From Paucibacter sp. DJ2R-2 (GTDB lineage Bacteria; Pseudomonadota; Gammaproteobacteria; Burkholderiales; Burkholderiaceae_C), in NCBI RefSeq assembly GCF_025717675.1, contig NZ_JAJIRT010000001.1:1178001-1242000 (forward strand): a stretch of 64,000 bases of DNA, read 5' to 3'. This document shows positions 46,620 through 55,774 of the stretch, in pieces. A program made the translations under genes and the position numbers. The notes beneath the pieces are model-generated. The model made no database searches and was not told the origin of the DNA. It saw only the letters and a program-made list of their open reading frames with translations. The number at the start of each line of letters is the position of its first letter. The stretch's first letter is position 1.

Positions 46620-47062
46620 GAAGCATGCTCGGCGATCTCAATGTCTGGCTGCTGCTGGCCGCCAGCCTCAGCGGTGTCGCGGCCCTGCTCCATGTGCTGA
46701 TCGTGTTCGGCGGCGCGCCCTGGTACCGCTTCTTCGGTGCCGGCGAACACATGGCGCGCCTGAGCGAAGCGGGGCATTGGTGGCCGCCGCTCTTGACCAG
46801 CGGCATCGCCATGGTGCTGGGCCTGTGGGCGCTCTACGCGCTCGCGGCCAGTGGCGCGCTGAGCCTGCAGCTGCCCTGGCCCAAGCTGGCACTGTGCCTG
46901 ATCACGGCCATCTACTGCCTGCGCGGCCTCGCCATCCTTCCTCTGCAGGCCCTCGCGCCGGAGCGCGTGACGCCGTTTCTGCTCTGGAGTTCTGTGGTCT
47001 GCCTCGGCTACGGCATCGTCCATCTGATCGGCCTGAAGCAGGTCTGGGAGCAGCTGCGATGA
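46616..47062 (+). CDS. Hypothetical four-helix membrane protein
   Basis: A 148-residue membrane protein with four hydrophobic segments, for example LLLAASLSGVAALLHVLIVFGG and ALCLITAIYCLRGLAILP, and GAPWYRFFGAGEHMARL between helices 1 and 2. Its ATG overlaps the TetR stop by four bases (ATGA), and its own stop overlaps the next start in the same way. No family name can be given. Start could also be ATG 46625. Confidence 0.72.
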   Translation: MRSMLGDLNVWLLLAASLSGVAALLHVLIVFGGAPWYRFFGAGEHMARLSEAGHWWPPLLTSGIAMVLGLWALYALAASGALSLQLPWPKLALCLITAIYCLRGLAILPLQALAPERVTPFLLWSSVVCLGYGIVHLIGLKQVWEQLR

Positions 47063-47568
47063 GGCCGCGCGTGCAGGCCACGGCGCTGCCGGCCGCAAGC
47101 CGGATCGCCCGCACAATGGCAGGCGCCGACTTTGCCGACAGCTACTGCCTGGCCGACCCCCACCCCGAGCTCAGCGCCATGCAAAGCTACTTGGCCCTGG
47201 TGGCGCACACGCCGGGCTGGATGCACGGCTTGATGGCGCTGCGCAACCGCGCGGTCCGCCTGGTGGGCCTGAAGGACCTGGGCAGCCTGAGCCCGCACGA
47301 GCCGAGCAAGCCGGCCGAGGCCTACCGGGTGGGCGACCGAGTCGGCATCTTCCGACTGAACGAATTGCACCCCAAGGAGCTGATCCTTGGCGACGACGAC
47401 CGCCACCTGCGCGTGCAGGTCTCGCTTTACAAAGCCGAGGCCCGGCTCTGGCTCAGCACCGTCGTCCATGAGAAGCAGGCGCTGGGGCGGCTGTACATGA
47501 GCGTGGTGGGGCCGGTGCACCGGCTGATCGTGCCGCGCCTGCTGGCTCAGGCGCCGCGCCGCGCATGA
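47059..47568 (+). CDS. DUF2867-like protein
   Basis: A 169-residue soluble protein. The segment TPGWMHGLMALRNRAVRLVGLKDLG and the end region YMSVVGPVHRLIVPRLL fit my recollection of DUF2867, a SRPBCC-like family. Function unknown; some members are thought to bind lipid-like molecules. Overlaps both neighbours by four bases (ATGA), so its expression is coupled to the ABC1-like kinase that follows. Confidence 0.7.
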   Translation: MRPRVQATALPAASRIARTMAGADFADSYCLADPHPELSAMQSYLALVAHTPGWMHGLMALRNRAVRLVGLKDLGSLSPHEPSKPAEAYRVGDRVGIFRLNELHPKELILGDDDRHLRVQVSLYKAEARLWLSTVVHEKQALGRLYMSVVGPVHRLIVPRLLAQAPRRA

Positions 47569-48899
47569 ACAGCAAAGCACCGCGCACCGGCCGGCTGGCG
47601 CGCACGGCGATTGCCGGCACGGCGGTCGCGCGCGCCGGCATGGCGCAGCTGAGCCACCGACTGCAGTCCCGGGGGCAAGACCTGGCCCCCGGCAGTGAAT
47701 CTGCCCAACTGGCTCAGCACGCACATGAGGCCCAGCTGGGGCGCATCCTGTTCGGCGCCCTGAATCAGCTCAAAGGCACGGCGCTGAAAGCCGCCCAGCT
47801 GCTGAGCATGGAGCTGGACCTGCTGCCCGAGGGCTTGCGCCTGGAGCTGGCCAAGGCGCAGTACCAGGTCACGCCATTGAACCGGGCCCTGGTGATCAAG
47901 CTCTTGCGCCAGGAGTTCGGCGCCGGGCCCGAGACCTTGTTCGCCAGCTTTGAAACGCAGGCTTTCGCGGCCGCCAGCCTGGGTCAGGTGCATGGGGCGA
48001 CGCTGGCCGACGGCCGCGAGCTGGCCGTCAAGCTGCAGTACCCGGGCATGGCCGCATCCATCCACAGCGATATGCGGCTCTTGCGCCTGCTGCTGAGCAC
48101 GCTAGGGCCGAGCCAGGCCTTGCCGCGAGCGGCGGTGCTGGACAGCTTGCTGAACGACATCGAAGCCACGCTCGCCGAGGAGCTGGACTATCTGCACGAG
48201 GCTGAGCAGCTGCACTGGTTTGGTGAGCAACTGGCGGCCCAGCCGGCGCTGCGCCTGCCTCAGCCGGTGGCGGCGCTGAGCAGCCGACGCGTGCTGACCA
48301 TGGAGCGTTTGCCGGGCCTGCATCTGAAGGAGTGGCTGGCCACCGGGCCCAGCCAGGCCGAGCGTGACCGCTACGGGCAGCTGCTGTTCGACCTGTTCCT
48401 GCGCAGCGTCTTCGAGCTGCAGCGCCTGCAGGCCGACCCGCATCCCGGCAACAGCCTCTTCATGCCGAACGGGCAGCTGGGCCTGCTGGACTTTGGCTGC
48501 ACCCGCCGCCTGAGCCCTGCCTTCTGCCAGCACTTGCGTGCGGCCTGGTGCGGCCTGCTGCGCCGGCCCTGCGACACGGCGGCTCTGCATCAGGCCTATT
48601 TGGGCCTGGGCCTGCTCCAGCCCGAGCTCAGCCACGCGGCCTTTTGCCAGGAGCTGCTGCCGGCGCTGCAAGGGATTCTCGACTGGCAGCTGCGGCCCTT
48701 CACACAAGAGCTGTTCGACTTCGGCCTTCACCCGCCGCCGCCACGAACCAGTGCCGAGTACCAACGCACCGCCGTGGGCCATCTGCACACCATGGCCGCG
48801 GAGCTGCCCTATTTCGACCGTGCCTATCTGGGCCTGCTGCAAATGCTGCGCGATCTCGGCGCGCGCGTGCGCACGCAGAACGCCTGGATTCAGGCCTGA
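47565..48899 (+). CDS. ABC1/AarF/UbiB-family atypical kinase
   Basis: A 444-residue protein of the ABC1 (UbiB/COQ8) family. Family landmarks are LKGTALKAAQLLSMELDLLPE in the place of the KxGQ motif (here K-A-A-Q, with Gly replaced by Ala), the Ala-rich loop AAASLGQVH, LAVKLQYPG with the ATP lysine, EELDYLHEA, QADPHPGN and LLDFG. COQ8/UbiB proteins assist ubiquinone synthesis; this shorter form is not the canonical ubiB, which normally sits with ubiE and ubiJ. The KxGQ change is an interesting difference within an otherwise intact kinase-like set. Last gene of the ATGA-coupled operon. Confidence 0.87.
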   Translation: MNSKAPRTGRLARTAIAGTAVARAGMAQLSHRLQSRGQDLAPGSESAQLAQHAHEAQLGRILFGALNQLKGTALKAAQLLSMELDLLPEGLRLELAKAQYQVTPLNRALVIKLLRQEFGAGPETLFASFETQAFAAASLGQVHGATLADGRELAVKLQYPGMAASIHSDMRLLRLLLSTLGPSQALPRAAVLDSLLNDIEATLAEELDYLHEAEQLHWFGEQLAAQPALRLPQPVAALSSRRVLTMERLPGLHLKEWLATGPSQAERDRYGQLLFDLFLRSVFELQRLQADPHPGNSLFMPNGQLGLLDFGCTRRLSPAFCQHLRAAWCGLLRRPCDTAALHQAYLGLGLLQPELSHAAFCQELLPALQGILDWQLRPFTQELFDFGLHPPPPRTSAEYQRTAVGHLHTMAAELPYFDRAYLGLLQMLRDLGARVRTQNAWIQA

Positions 48900-48931
48900 G
48901 CAGTCCCCCTGCTTCTTGAAAGGAAACCCCC

Positions 48932-49336
48932 ATGAACCCCGCGTCTTCTGCTTCTGCTTCTACTTCTGCACTTACCGCAGCCACCACGCGCGCCTGGGTC
49001 GGCCATTGGCTGATGGCCGTGGCCGTGCTGCACACCTTGTTCGCGCTGGTCTTTCTGCACAAGCCACTGCTCGGCATCGTGCAGCGAGGCGTCTTCAACA
49101 CGGTAGGGCAGGATCCAATGACGGCCGCTGCCGTCTGGTTCCTGCTCTTCGCCGCGCCATTGGCTTTGCAGGCGCTGGCCATCACGTCCTTGGAGCGCAG
49201 CGGCCAGAACGCCGCGCTGCGCCAGCAAGCTTGGGGCCTGCTTGCCTTGTGTGCCTTGGGCGTGACGCTGATGCCCGACTCGGGCTTCTGGCTGGCGATT
49301 CCGGCCGGCATTGCCTTGCTGCGAAAGGGCCGCTGA
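48932..49336 (+). CDS. DUF6463-like small membrane protein
   Basis: A 134-residue protein with four hydrophobic segments; the start of the domain WVGHWLMAVAVLHTLFALVF and the QRGVFNTVG loop recall DUF6463. A Ser/Ala-rich N-terminal tail precedes it. GAAAGGAAA lies about eight bases before the ATG at 48932. It follows the ABC1-like gene by 33 bases, so it may be in the same transcript. No function known. Confidence 0.65.
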   Translation: MNPASSASASTSALTAATTRAWVGHWLMAVAVLHTLFALVFLHKPLLGIVQRGVFNTVGQDPMTAAAVWFLLFAAPLALQALAITSLERSGQNAALRQQAWGLLALCALGVTLMPDSGFWLAIPAGIALLRKGR

Positions 49337-49337
49337 G

Positions 49338-49778
49338 ATGCGCAGCTCACTTGTCTTTGTGCATTTGCTGTTTGTTGGCATATGGCTGGGCTGTGTGCTG
49401 ACCGAAGCACTGTTCGAACGCGCATTGTTGGGCCAGGGGCCGGCGCAGGAATTGCTTCTGGCCGGCCTGCACAAAAAGGTCGACTTGTGGGTGGAGATTC
49501 CCGCGTTCACGCTGGTGCTGCTCAGCGGCGCTGCACTCATGGCCTCCGCGTGGGCGCGCGCGCCGGGCTGGGCGCTGGCCATCAAGATCTGCTTGGGCCT
49601 ACTGGCGATGGGCGCCAACGCCTATTGCGTGCGCTTGGTCTGGCGGCGTGCGGCATATGCGCAGGCCGGGCAATGGGCGGCGTTTCGGGCCATTGACAAG
49701 CAACAGCACCGTTGGGGTGCGCTCGTGTTGTTCAGCATGTTGCTCGCCTTGCTGCTGGGCGGCAGCCTGCGCGCCTGA
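49338..49778 (+). CDS. Hypothetical four-helix membrane protein
   Basis: A 146-residue membrane protein with four hydrophobic segments, including SSLVFVHLLFVGIWLGCVLTEALF and FTLVLLSGAALMASAW. A helix with His and Trp at the start (VHLLFVGIWLG) is reminiscent of heme or copper-resistance CopD-like membrane proteins, but this is weak. Two bases after the previous stop, so cotranscribed with it and the preceding genes. Confidence 0.7.
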   Translation: MRSSLVFVHLLFVGIWLGCVLTEALFERALLGQGPAQELLLAGLHKKVDLWVEIPAFTLVLLSGAALMASAWARAPGWALAIKICLGLLAMGANAYCVRLVWRRAAYAQAGQWAAFRAIDKQQHRWGALVLFSMLLALLLGGSLRA

Positions 49779-49795
49779 GCTCGGTCGACATCCCC

Positions 49796-50791
49796 ATGAC
49801 GTCCAAACCAAGATCGTCAATCTTCGCGCGGCTTCGGCTGCAATCCCGCTGGCAGCAACTTCAGGCTGCGCTGTTTGCACAAGCCATGGCCCGTGAGCTC
49901 AGGCAAGCCGGCTTGAGCAAGCGAGTGCAAGAACTGCCCTTTGGCCGCATCGTCTATTTGGACAACGGCAAGACCCAGGCTAAAGACACTTTGCTTTTGC
50001 TGCACGGCGCCGGAGCGGACAAGAGCAGCTGGCTGCCTTGGGTCAAGGCATTCGGCCATGCCAGGCGTATCTTGGTCGTCGATCTGCCCGGCCATGGCGA
50101 AAGCACGCAAGACTTGACCCTTGGCTTCGAGCTGCCAGCCCAAGCGGAGCGCTTGATGCAGTTCATTTCCGCCTTGGGGCTAGGCCGGGTGTGCCTGATC
50201 GGCAATTCGATGGGTGCCGCGATTGCGCTGCGCCTGGCGTACTCGCACCCCGAAAGCGTCGCCGCCCTGGTGCTGATCGGCGCGCTCGGAGCGCCGAGTC
50301 GGCCGAGCTGGTTGCTGGAGCAAATGGCCAAGGACGGCAGCAATCCGATGTTGGACATCCAGAGCGTGGCCGACTACCGCCGCATGATGGCGGTGGGCAT
50401 GGTCAAACCCCTCTATATCCCTGGCTTCATGCTGCGCTTGTTGACCGAAGAAAAGATCCGCCGTGCGGCAGTCGACCGCAAGGTCTTGGCCGACATCGAA
50501 GTCAGTTTCGATCAGCGCACGCTGCTGGCCCACATCAGCGCCCCGACGCTGATCATTTGGGGCCGCGAGGACCGCGTCGTCCATGTCGACGACGCCGAGC
50601 TCTTGCATCGCTCCATCAAAGGCAGCCGCAAAGTCGTGCTCGACGGTGTTGGCCATGTGCCCATGGTCGAGCGTCCCGCCCAAGTCGCCAAGCTTTGCCT
50701 TGAATTTCTGCAAGAGAAGATGGCCTTGACGAGGCCGCCGCACAGCAGCTCCGAAACCGTGCCGGAAGTACAAGCAAAGACACGCTGCTAA
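49796..50791 (+). CDS. Alpha/beta-hydrolase
   Basis: A 331-residue alpha/beta-hydrolase. The oxyanion region LLLLHGAGADKSSW, the nucleophile elbow LIGNSMGAA (serine), the aspartate of IIWGREDRVVHVDD and the histidine of GVGHVPM form a complete catalytic triad. Substrate unknown (esterase, lipase or C-C hydrolase type). ATG 49796 lies 17 bases after the previous stop, so it is probably part of the same transcript. A repeat-bearing hairpin follows the stop. Confidence 0.88.
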   Translation: MTSKPRSSIFARLRLQSRWQQLQAALFAQAMARELRQAGLSKRVQELPFGRIVYLDNGKTQAKDTLLLLHGAGADKSSWLPWVKAFGHARRILVVDLPGHGESTQDLTLGFELPAQAERLMQFISALGLGRVCLIGNSMGAAIALRLAYSHPESVAALVLIGALGAPSRPSWLLEQMAKDGSNPMLDIQSVADYRRMMAVGMVKPLYIPGFMLRLLTEEKIRRAAVDRKVLADIEVSFDQRTLLAHISAPTLIIWGREDRVVHVDDAELLHRSIKGSRKVVLDGVGHVPMVERPAQVAKLCLEFLQEKMALTRPPHSSSETVPEVQAKTRC

Positions 50792-50794
50792 ACA

Positions 50795-50835
50795 CCCAAT
50801 TGGCGCCCCACGCAATTGGGGTCAGAGTCATTTTC
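50795..50835. repeat. Hairpin with decayed GGGGTCAGAGT repeat
   Basis: CCCAATTG (50795-50802) and CAATTGGG (50813-50820) are reverse complements, and GGGGTCAGAGTCATTTTC (50818-50835) resembles the left arm and loop of the 50-bp repeats at 5.9 kb. It lies right after the hydrolase stop. Confidence 0.6.
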
Positions 50836-50890
50836 TCAAGGGCTCGCTGGCCCCCCTCCCCATGCTCACTTCAAGCTCCACGCCACCATC

Positions 50891-51739
50891 ATGCTGACTC
50901 GTCTGCTCCTGATCCTCGCCGCCTGCATCGTCTTCAGCGGCGCCAGCCGGGCCCAGCCCTTTGACTATGAAGTCAGGCCGGTCCAATACAAAAACCTAGC
51001 CGCCCGTCTGTATCTGCCCAAGACCAGCGGCAAGGTGCCCGTGGTGATCGGCTTCGGCGGCTCAGATCCCAGCTGGGGCTTTGCCGATGCCAATGGCGCG
51101 ATGATGGCCGCGCGCGGCATTGCCGTGATCGGGCTCGTGTATTTCAAAACCGAGCCGGGCTTGCCGCCCAGCCTGGACCAGATTCCCATGGAGTACTTCA
51201 TCTCGGCGCTGGACTATGCGGAGACCGTGCCCGAGCTCGACGCGCGCCGCATGGGCGTGGTCAGCGGTTCGCGGGGCTCGGAGGCGGGCTTCCTGCTCGC
51301 CATCCTGGACGCGCGCATCAAGTCGGTGGCCATCACCACGCCCAGCAAGGTGGCCTGGGCCGGCATGACCTCGCCGCGCTCGGCCTGGACTTACCAAGGC
51401 CGGGACATTCCCGCCCTGAACCTGCCCGAAATGCCGGGCAGCACGCAAATTCAGCGCTTTGAAGCCGCCTTGGCGGAGACGGAGAAAGTCAAAGCCGCCA
51501 CCTTTGCCTTCGAGAAAATCCGCGGGCCGATTCTGCTGATTTCGGCCGAGAACGATCAAATCTGGCCCGGCACGGCCATGAGCCGAGATATTCTTGATTA
51601 TCTAAAGACCCATGGTTTTGCCTATTCGGCCGTGCACAAATCCTATCCGACTGGACATGCCTTCAGCCAGGCCACGGCACCAGAAATCAAAAACATGATC
51701 GTGGAGCATTTTGTGGCGACCTTGAAAAATCAACCTTGA
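50891..51739 (+). CDS. Exported acyl-CoA thioester hydrolase/BAAT C-terminal-like hydrolase
   Basis: A 282-residue exported hydrolase. A signal peptide (LLLILAACIVFSGASRAQ) is followed by an alpha/beta-hydrolase domain with VVSGSRGSEAGFLLA (nucleophile elbow G-S-R-G-S-E), ISAENDQIWPG with the acid residue and TGHAFS with the histidine. G-x-S-x-G-x-E is typical of the bile-acid-CoA amino acid N-acyltransferase (BAAT) C-terminal family of thioesterases. Substrate unknown. A periplasmic location makes a CoA thioester an unlikely substrate, so it may act on another ester. ATG 50891 precedes the signal peptide. Confidence 0.82.
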   Translation: MLTRLLLILAACIVFSGASRAQPFDYEVRPVQYKNLAARLYLPKTSGKVPVVIGFGGSDPSWGFADANGAMMAARGIAVIGLVYFKTEPGLPPSLDQIPMEYFISALDYAETVPELDARRMGVVSGSRGSEAGFLLAILDARIKSVAITTPSKVAWAGMTSPRSAWTYQGRDIPALNLPEMPGSTQIQRFEAALAETEKVKAATFAFEKIRGPILLISAENDQIWPGTAMSRDILDYLKTHGFAYSAVHKSYPTGHAFSQATAPEIKNMIVEHFVATLKNQP

Positions 51740-51746
51740 ACACACC

Positions 51747-52937
51747 ATGTTGACTCATTGGCGCGCCCATTCCGAGCGAGGATTCCCAAGGTTTCAGGCC
51801 TGGATGTTGGCACCGGCTCTCGTGGCCCTGGCCGGCTGCGGCAGCCCAGCCGTCGGTCCCTGCCAATCAGCCCCGGGTATCGAGGCCATCTGCGGTTTCA
51901 AAAATCCGGAAGATATGCGGCTGCTGCCCGATTCCAAAACCCTGCTCATCAGCCAGGTCGGCGCCTTGGGCCGCACAAGTTCGGGATCGTTGGTGTTTTT
52001 CGACACCCAGTCGCAACAAATCTCCGCGGCTTTTCCTCCTTCCAATCCGCTGGCTGACGCGAATTTCATGAGCGGCTCGCTGCCAAAAGACAGCAGCTGG
52101 GGAGCCAGCAACTGCCCCGGCCCGCCAGGCGCCGAGTTTTCGCCGCTGGGCATCTCGATCCAGCAGCGCCGGGACGGGCGTTGGCAGGTCGCGGCCGTCA
52201 ACCACGGCCTGCGCATGAGTGTCGAAATGTTTGAATGGCTTCAAGTTGGCGCACACTACCGTCTTGAGTGGCGTGGCTGCGTGCCAACTCCGGCCGAAGT
52301 CTCCATGAACAGTGTGGCCCTGCTGCGCCATGGCGGCTTTGTGGCCAGCCATATGTTTGATCGGACGGCGCCCAATGTCCTGGGCTTCAGCACCGGGCTG
52401 TGGAAATCGCAGCTGGGCTTTGATACCGGCTACGCCTTCGAATGGCAGCCCGGCCAGGACGGTGAATTTCGAGTGCTGAGCGGCAGCCCCGGGCCATTTC
52501 TGAACGGCATCGAATTGAGTGCCGATGAACGTGAGGTATTTGTCAGCGTCACCTCTGGAAATCAGATTCGCAAACTCGACCGTGCCAGCGGAAAGCTATT
52601 GGCCACGCTGGCCTTGGAGCGACCGGACAATCTGTCCTGGGACGCGCAGGGATATATGCTGGCCGCTTCGCTGACCGGCTCGCGCTTGCAGAATCTCATT
52701 TGCATTCAAAATACCGGCGAGAGTTGCGGTCTGGCATTTGAAATTGTGCGCATCGACCCGGCCGATATGAGTTCGGAGTTGGTTTTCAAACATGAAGGCG
52801 CTCCGATGGGCGCGGCCACCGTGGCGCAGCAGGTCGGTGATTTTCTGTATCTGGGCTCATTCACCGGGGACCGGATTCTGAAAATCCCTTATGCAAGAAA
52901 GAAGAAAACGCAGAGCGCGGATTTGAAACAGCGCTGA
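51747..52937 (+). CDS. Lipoprotein with beta-propeller (SMP-30/paraoxonase-like)
   Basis: A 396-residue lipoprotein. The lipobox ALAGCG is at residues 28-33. The mature protein shows repeated short beta-blade sequences, such as GFKNPEDMRLLPDSKTLLIS, LNGIELSADEREVFVSVT and RPDNLSWDAQGYMLAASL, which fit a six-bladed SMP-30/gluconolactonase/paraoxonase propeller. Enzymes of this fold hydrolyse lactones or esters, and many members are not enzymes. Only seven bases after the previous stop, so it forms a unit with the exported hydrolase. Confidence 0.8.
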   Translation: MLTHWRAHSERGFPRFQAWMLAPALVALAGCGSPAVGPCQSAPGIEAICGFKNPEDMRLLPDSKTLLISQVGALGRTSSGSLVFFDTQSQQISAAFPPSNPLADANFMSGSLPKDSSWGASNCPGPPGAEFSPLGISIQQRRDGRWQVAAVNHGLRMSVEMFEWLQVGAHYRLEWRGCVPTPAEVSMNSVALLRHGGFVASHMFDRTAPNVLGFSTGLWKSQLGFDTGYAFEWQPGQDGEFRVLSGSPGPFLNGIELSADEREVFVSVTSGNQIRKLDRASGKLLATLALERPDNLSWDAQGYMLAASLTGSRLQNLICIQNTGESCGLAFEIVRIDPADMSSELVFKHEGAPMGAATVAQQVGDFLYLGSFTGDRILKIPYARKKKTQSADLKQR

Positions 52938-53026
52938 GGCAGGATTCCCACATCGGGCCAGACCCAACTCATCGAGTGCATGAGCTTATCTGGCAGCTGG
53001 CCGGCGCTGCGGTAAGCACCAGACTC

Positions 53027-53917
53027 TCAGGCCGCCGCCAATATGGCCCCGTACAGCATCAAAAACACCGCCACGATCAGGCAGGCGCTGTAACTCAGAC
53101 CCACAAACAGGCTGCGCAGCGTGCGCGAGATCAGCGTGCCGCCATACACCCGGTGCTCGGCGCGGGCGCCCAGCCAGGCCAGGGGCAGCAGCACCAGCAG
53201 AGAGCCACCGCCGCTGGGCATCAGCAAGGCCAGGGGCACGAACAGGAAGACGCTGCAGTGCACATGGGTGGCATAGACCAGATGGGCGATATAGCCTTGC
53301 GGCCGGCCAGCCATGGGCACGCGGTAGTGGCGATGCGCCAGCTGCAGCAGGCCGGCGTACAGCGGCAGCAGGGCGACCAGGGCGTAGGAGCCATAACGCA
53401 ACAGGCCATCGCTCAAGATGCGAGCGCGCTGGGCCTGGGGCAAGGCCCGGAAATGCTGCAGGCGTTCGAGCGCCGGGCCGCGGAAGCGGCCATCGAGGCT
53501 TTGCTGCAGCCGGGGTTCGACCTGCTCGACCAGGCTCAGCGTCCAGTCCGTTTCAGCGCTCCCTGCGGCCTGAGCCTGCGGTGCTGCCGGAGCCGCCGGC
53601 GCGCTGAGGAACAAGGGCTCGGCGCCGAACTTCAGCGCAGCGAACATCAGCACCGACAGCGCGAAGAACAGACGGGCCGGTCGCACATAGTGCTTGCGCC
53701 GGCCGTTCAGGTATTCGACCGTCAGCTGGCCCGGACGAAAGACCAGCAGGAACAAGGTGCGCCACAGCCGGCCATCCACGGCCAGCAGCCGGCCGGTGGC
53801 CTCGCCGACGACCTCGCGCAGGGTGGGCAGCTCGACCCGCGTTTCCTGGCCGCACTGGGCGCAAAAAAGCCCGCTGACCTCGGCGCCGCAATTGCGGCAA
53901 TGGGTTAGCGGGCTCAT
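53027..53917 (-). CDS. DUF3667 family membrane protein with zinc ribbon
   Basis: A 296-residue protein. An N-terminal zinc ribbon with CRNCGAEVSGLFCAQCGQ (residues ~7-24) is followed by an amphipathic LREVVGEATGRLLAVDGRL-WRTL motif, and then about five hydrophobic segments. This is the layout of DUF3667, a widespread family of unknown function. The frame runs on upstream, but the ribbon is the usual N-terminus, so ATG 53917 is preferred. It lies about 75 bases downstream of the ABC ATPase stop on the same strand. Confidence 0.8.
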   Translation of the reverse strand: MSPLTHCRNCGAEVSGLFCAQCGQETRVELPTLREVVGEATGRLLAVDGRLWRTLFLLVFRPGQLTVEYLNGRRKHYVRPARLFFALSVLMFAALKFGAEPLFLSAPAAPAAPQAQAAGSAETDWTLSLVEQVEPRLQQSLDGRFRGPALERLQHFRALPQAQRARILSDGLLRYGSYALVALLPLYAGLLQLAHRHYRVPMAGRPQGYIAHLVYATHVHCSVFLFVPLALLMPSGGGSLLVLLPLAWLGARAEHRVYGGTLISRTLRSLFVGLSYSACLIVAVFLMLYGAILAAA

Positions 53918-53993
53918 GTCGGCGCTGGAGGCTTCGCGGGAGGCCGCCCCAGTGCCGGTGTCGGCAGATGGGGCGGTACCCGCGTTTTCATCC

Positions 53994-55712
53994 TCAGGCG
54001 GCAGCCACCGTGGCCACAGGCTCGCCCTGGTAGCCGCGCGGCACCGCACCGAGCAGCTTGCGGGTGTATTCCTGCTTGGGGGAGGCCAGCAGCGCCTGCG
54101 TCTCGCTCTGCTCGACCACATCGCCGTTCTGCATCACCAGCACCTCGTCGGAGATGAACTTCACCACGGCCAGGTCGTGGCTGATGAAGACATAGCTGAG
54201 GCCGAACTCGTCCTGCAGGTCCTTGAGCAGATTGAGCACCTGGGCCTGCACCGACACGTCCAGCGCCGACACGGCTTCGTCCAGCACCAGCACCTCGGGG
54301 TTGAGGGTCAGGCAGCGGGCAATGGCGATGCGCTGACGCTGGCCGCCCGAGAACTCGTGCGGGTACTTGTTCAGCACGGTGTCGTCCAGGCCCACCTTCT
54401 TGAGCAGGGCGCTGGCGCGGGCCAGGCGGTCCTCATGGTCCTTGCCGATCTTGTGAATCTCCATCGGCTCGACCAAGGTCTGGCCGATGGTGAAGCGCGG
54501 GTTCAGTGAGGCATACGGGTTCTGGAACACGACCTGGATGCGACGGCGCATCTTCTGCCAGTCATTGCCACTCATCTTGAGCAGGTCCTTGCCTTCGAAC
54601 AGCACCTCGCCGCCGCTGGGCTCATGCAGGCGCAGCAGGGTCAGGCCCATGGTGGTCTTGCCCGAACCGGACTCGCCCACCACGCCCAGGGTGTAGCCCT
54701 TGCGCAGCTTGAAGCTGACGTTCTTGACCGCCTTGAACTCTTTCTTGCTGAACAGGCCGGCCTTGAAGAAGAAACTCTTCTGCAGGCCGCGCGCTTCCAG
54801 GATGACCGGTGCGTTCGGATCCTTGGCCTTGCCAAGGGCTTGCACGCGGGCCTCGCCCTTCTGCGCGGCGATGTGGTCGTCGATGACCATCAGGCGCGCC
54901 GGGTTCTCGGTCAAGGACGGGCGGCAAGCCAGCAAGGCCTTGGTGTAGCTGTCCTTGGGGGCGCTGAAGATCTCGGCCACGGGCGCCTTCTCGCGGATCT
55001 CGCCATGGCGCATCACCACCACCTGGTCGGAGATCTCACCCACCACGCCCAGATCGTGCGAGATGAACAAGAGGCTCATCTTGTGCGTCTCTTTGAGCTT
55101 GGCCATCAGCTCCATGACCTGGCGCTGGATGGTCACATCGAGCGCCGTGGTTGGTTCGTCGGCAATCAGCAGCTTGGGGCTGCAGGCCAGGGCCACGGCG
55201 ATCATCACGCGCTGCTGTTGGCCACCGGACATCTCGTGCGGGTAGGCCTTGAGCCGGCGCTTGGGCTCGGGGATGCCCACTTCGTTGAGCAGCTCTTCGG
55301 CACGCACCAGGGCCTGCTTCTTGCTCATGCCCATGTGCTTGATCAGGGGCTCCATGATCTGGTCGGCCACGGTGAAGACCGGGTTCAGCGAGGTCATGGG
55401 GTCCTGGAACACGCAGGCGATATCACGGCCGCGGATGGCTTGTAGCTCGGGCAGCGAAGTCTGCAGCAGGTCACGGCCCTGGAACAGGATCTTGCCCTGG
55501 CGCTCGGCATTGCTCGGCAGCAGGTTGAGGATGGACATGGCCGTCACCGACTTGCCCGAGCCCGACTCACCCACCAGGGCGACGGTCGAGTTCTCGGGAA
55601 TGTCGAAGCTGATGCCCTTGACGGCCAGCGCGCGTTGCATCTGGCCGTTCACCTTGCCCATGCGGAAGGCGACCTTGAGGTCTTGAATGCTCAGCAACAT
55701 AAATGCTTTCAT
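53994..55712 (-). CDS. Double ABC ATPase of peptide-type importer (YejF-like)
   Basis: A 572-residue protein made of two ABC ATPase domains, like YejF and other fused Dpp/Opp ATPases. Domain 1 has Walker A GESGSGKSV, signature MSGGQQQRVM and Walker B LLIADEPTTALD. Domain 2 has Walker A GESGSGKTT, signature FSGGQRQRIA and Walker B VLVLDEAVSALD. Both have complete sites. It provides energy for the permeases encoded next in the operon (upstream on the minus strand). Start ATG 55712, with MLLS at 55700 as an alternative. A long hairpin lies in the gap to the permease gene. Confidence 0.92.
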   Translation of the reverse strand: MKAFMLLSIQDLKVAFRMGKVNGQMQRALAVKGISFDIPENSTVALVGESGSGKSVTAMSILNLLPSNAERQGKILFQGRDLLQTSLPELQAIRGRDIACVFQDPMTSLNPVFTVADQIMEPLIKHMGMSKKQALVRAEELLNEVGIPEPKRRLKAYPHEMSGGQQQRVMIAVALACSPKLLIADEPTTALDVTIQRQVMELMAKLKETHKMSLLFISHDLGVVGEISDQVVVMRHGEIREKAPVAEIFSAPKDSYTKALLACRPSLTENPARLMVIDDHIAAQKGEARVQALGKAKDPNAPVILEARGLQKSFFFKAGLFSKKEFKAVKNVSFKLRKGYTLGVVGESGSGKTTMGLTLLRLHEPSGGEVLFEGKDLLKMSGNDWQKMRRRIQVVFQNPYASLNPRFTIGQTLVEPMEIHKIGKDHEDRLARASALLKKVGLDDTVLNKYPHEFSGGQRQRIAIARCLTLNPEVLVLDEAVSALDVSVQAQVLNLLKDLQDEFGLSYVFISHDLAVVKFISDEVLVMQNGDVVEQSETQALLASPKQEYTRKLLGAVPRGYQGEPVATVAAA

Positions 55713-55774
55713 GGTGGATCGGTGTTCACTTCGTTCACACCGACCGACAAATACCTAACAGCTACAGTCACTTG

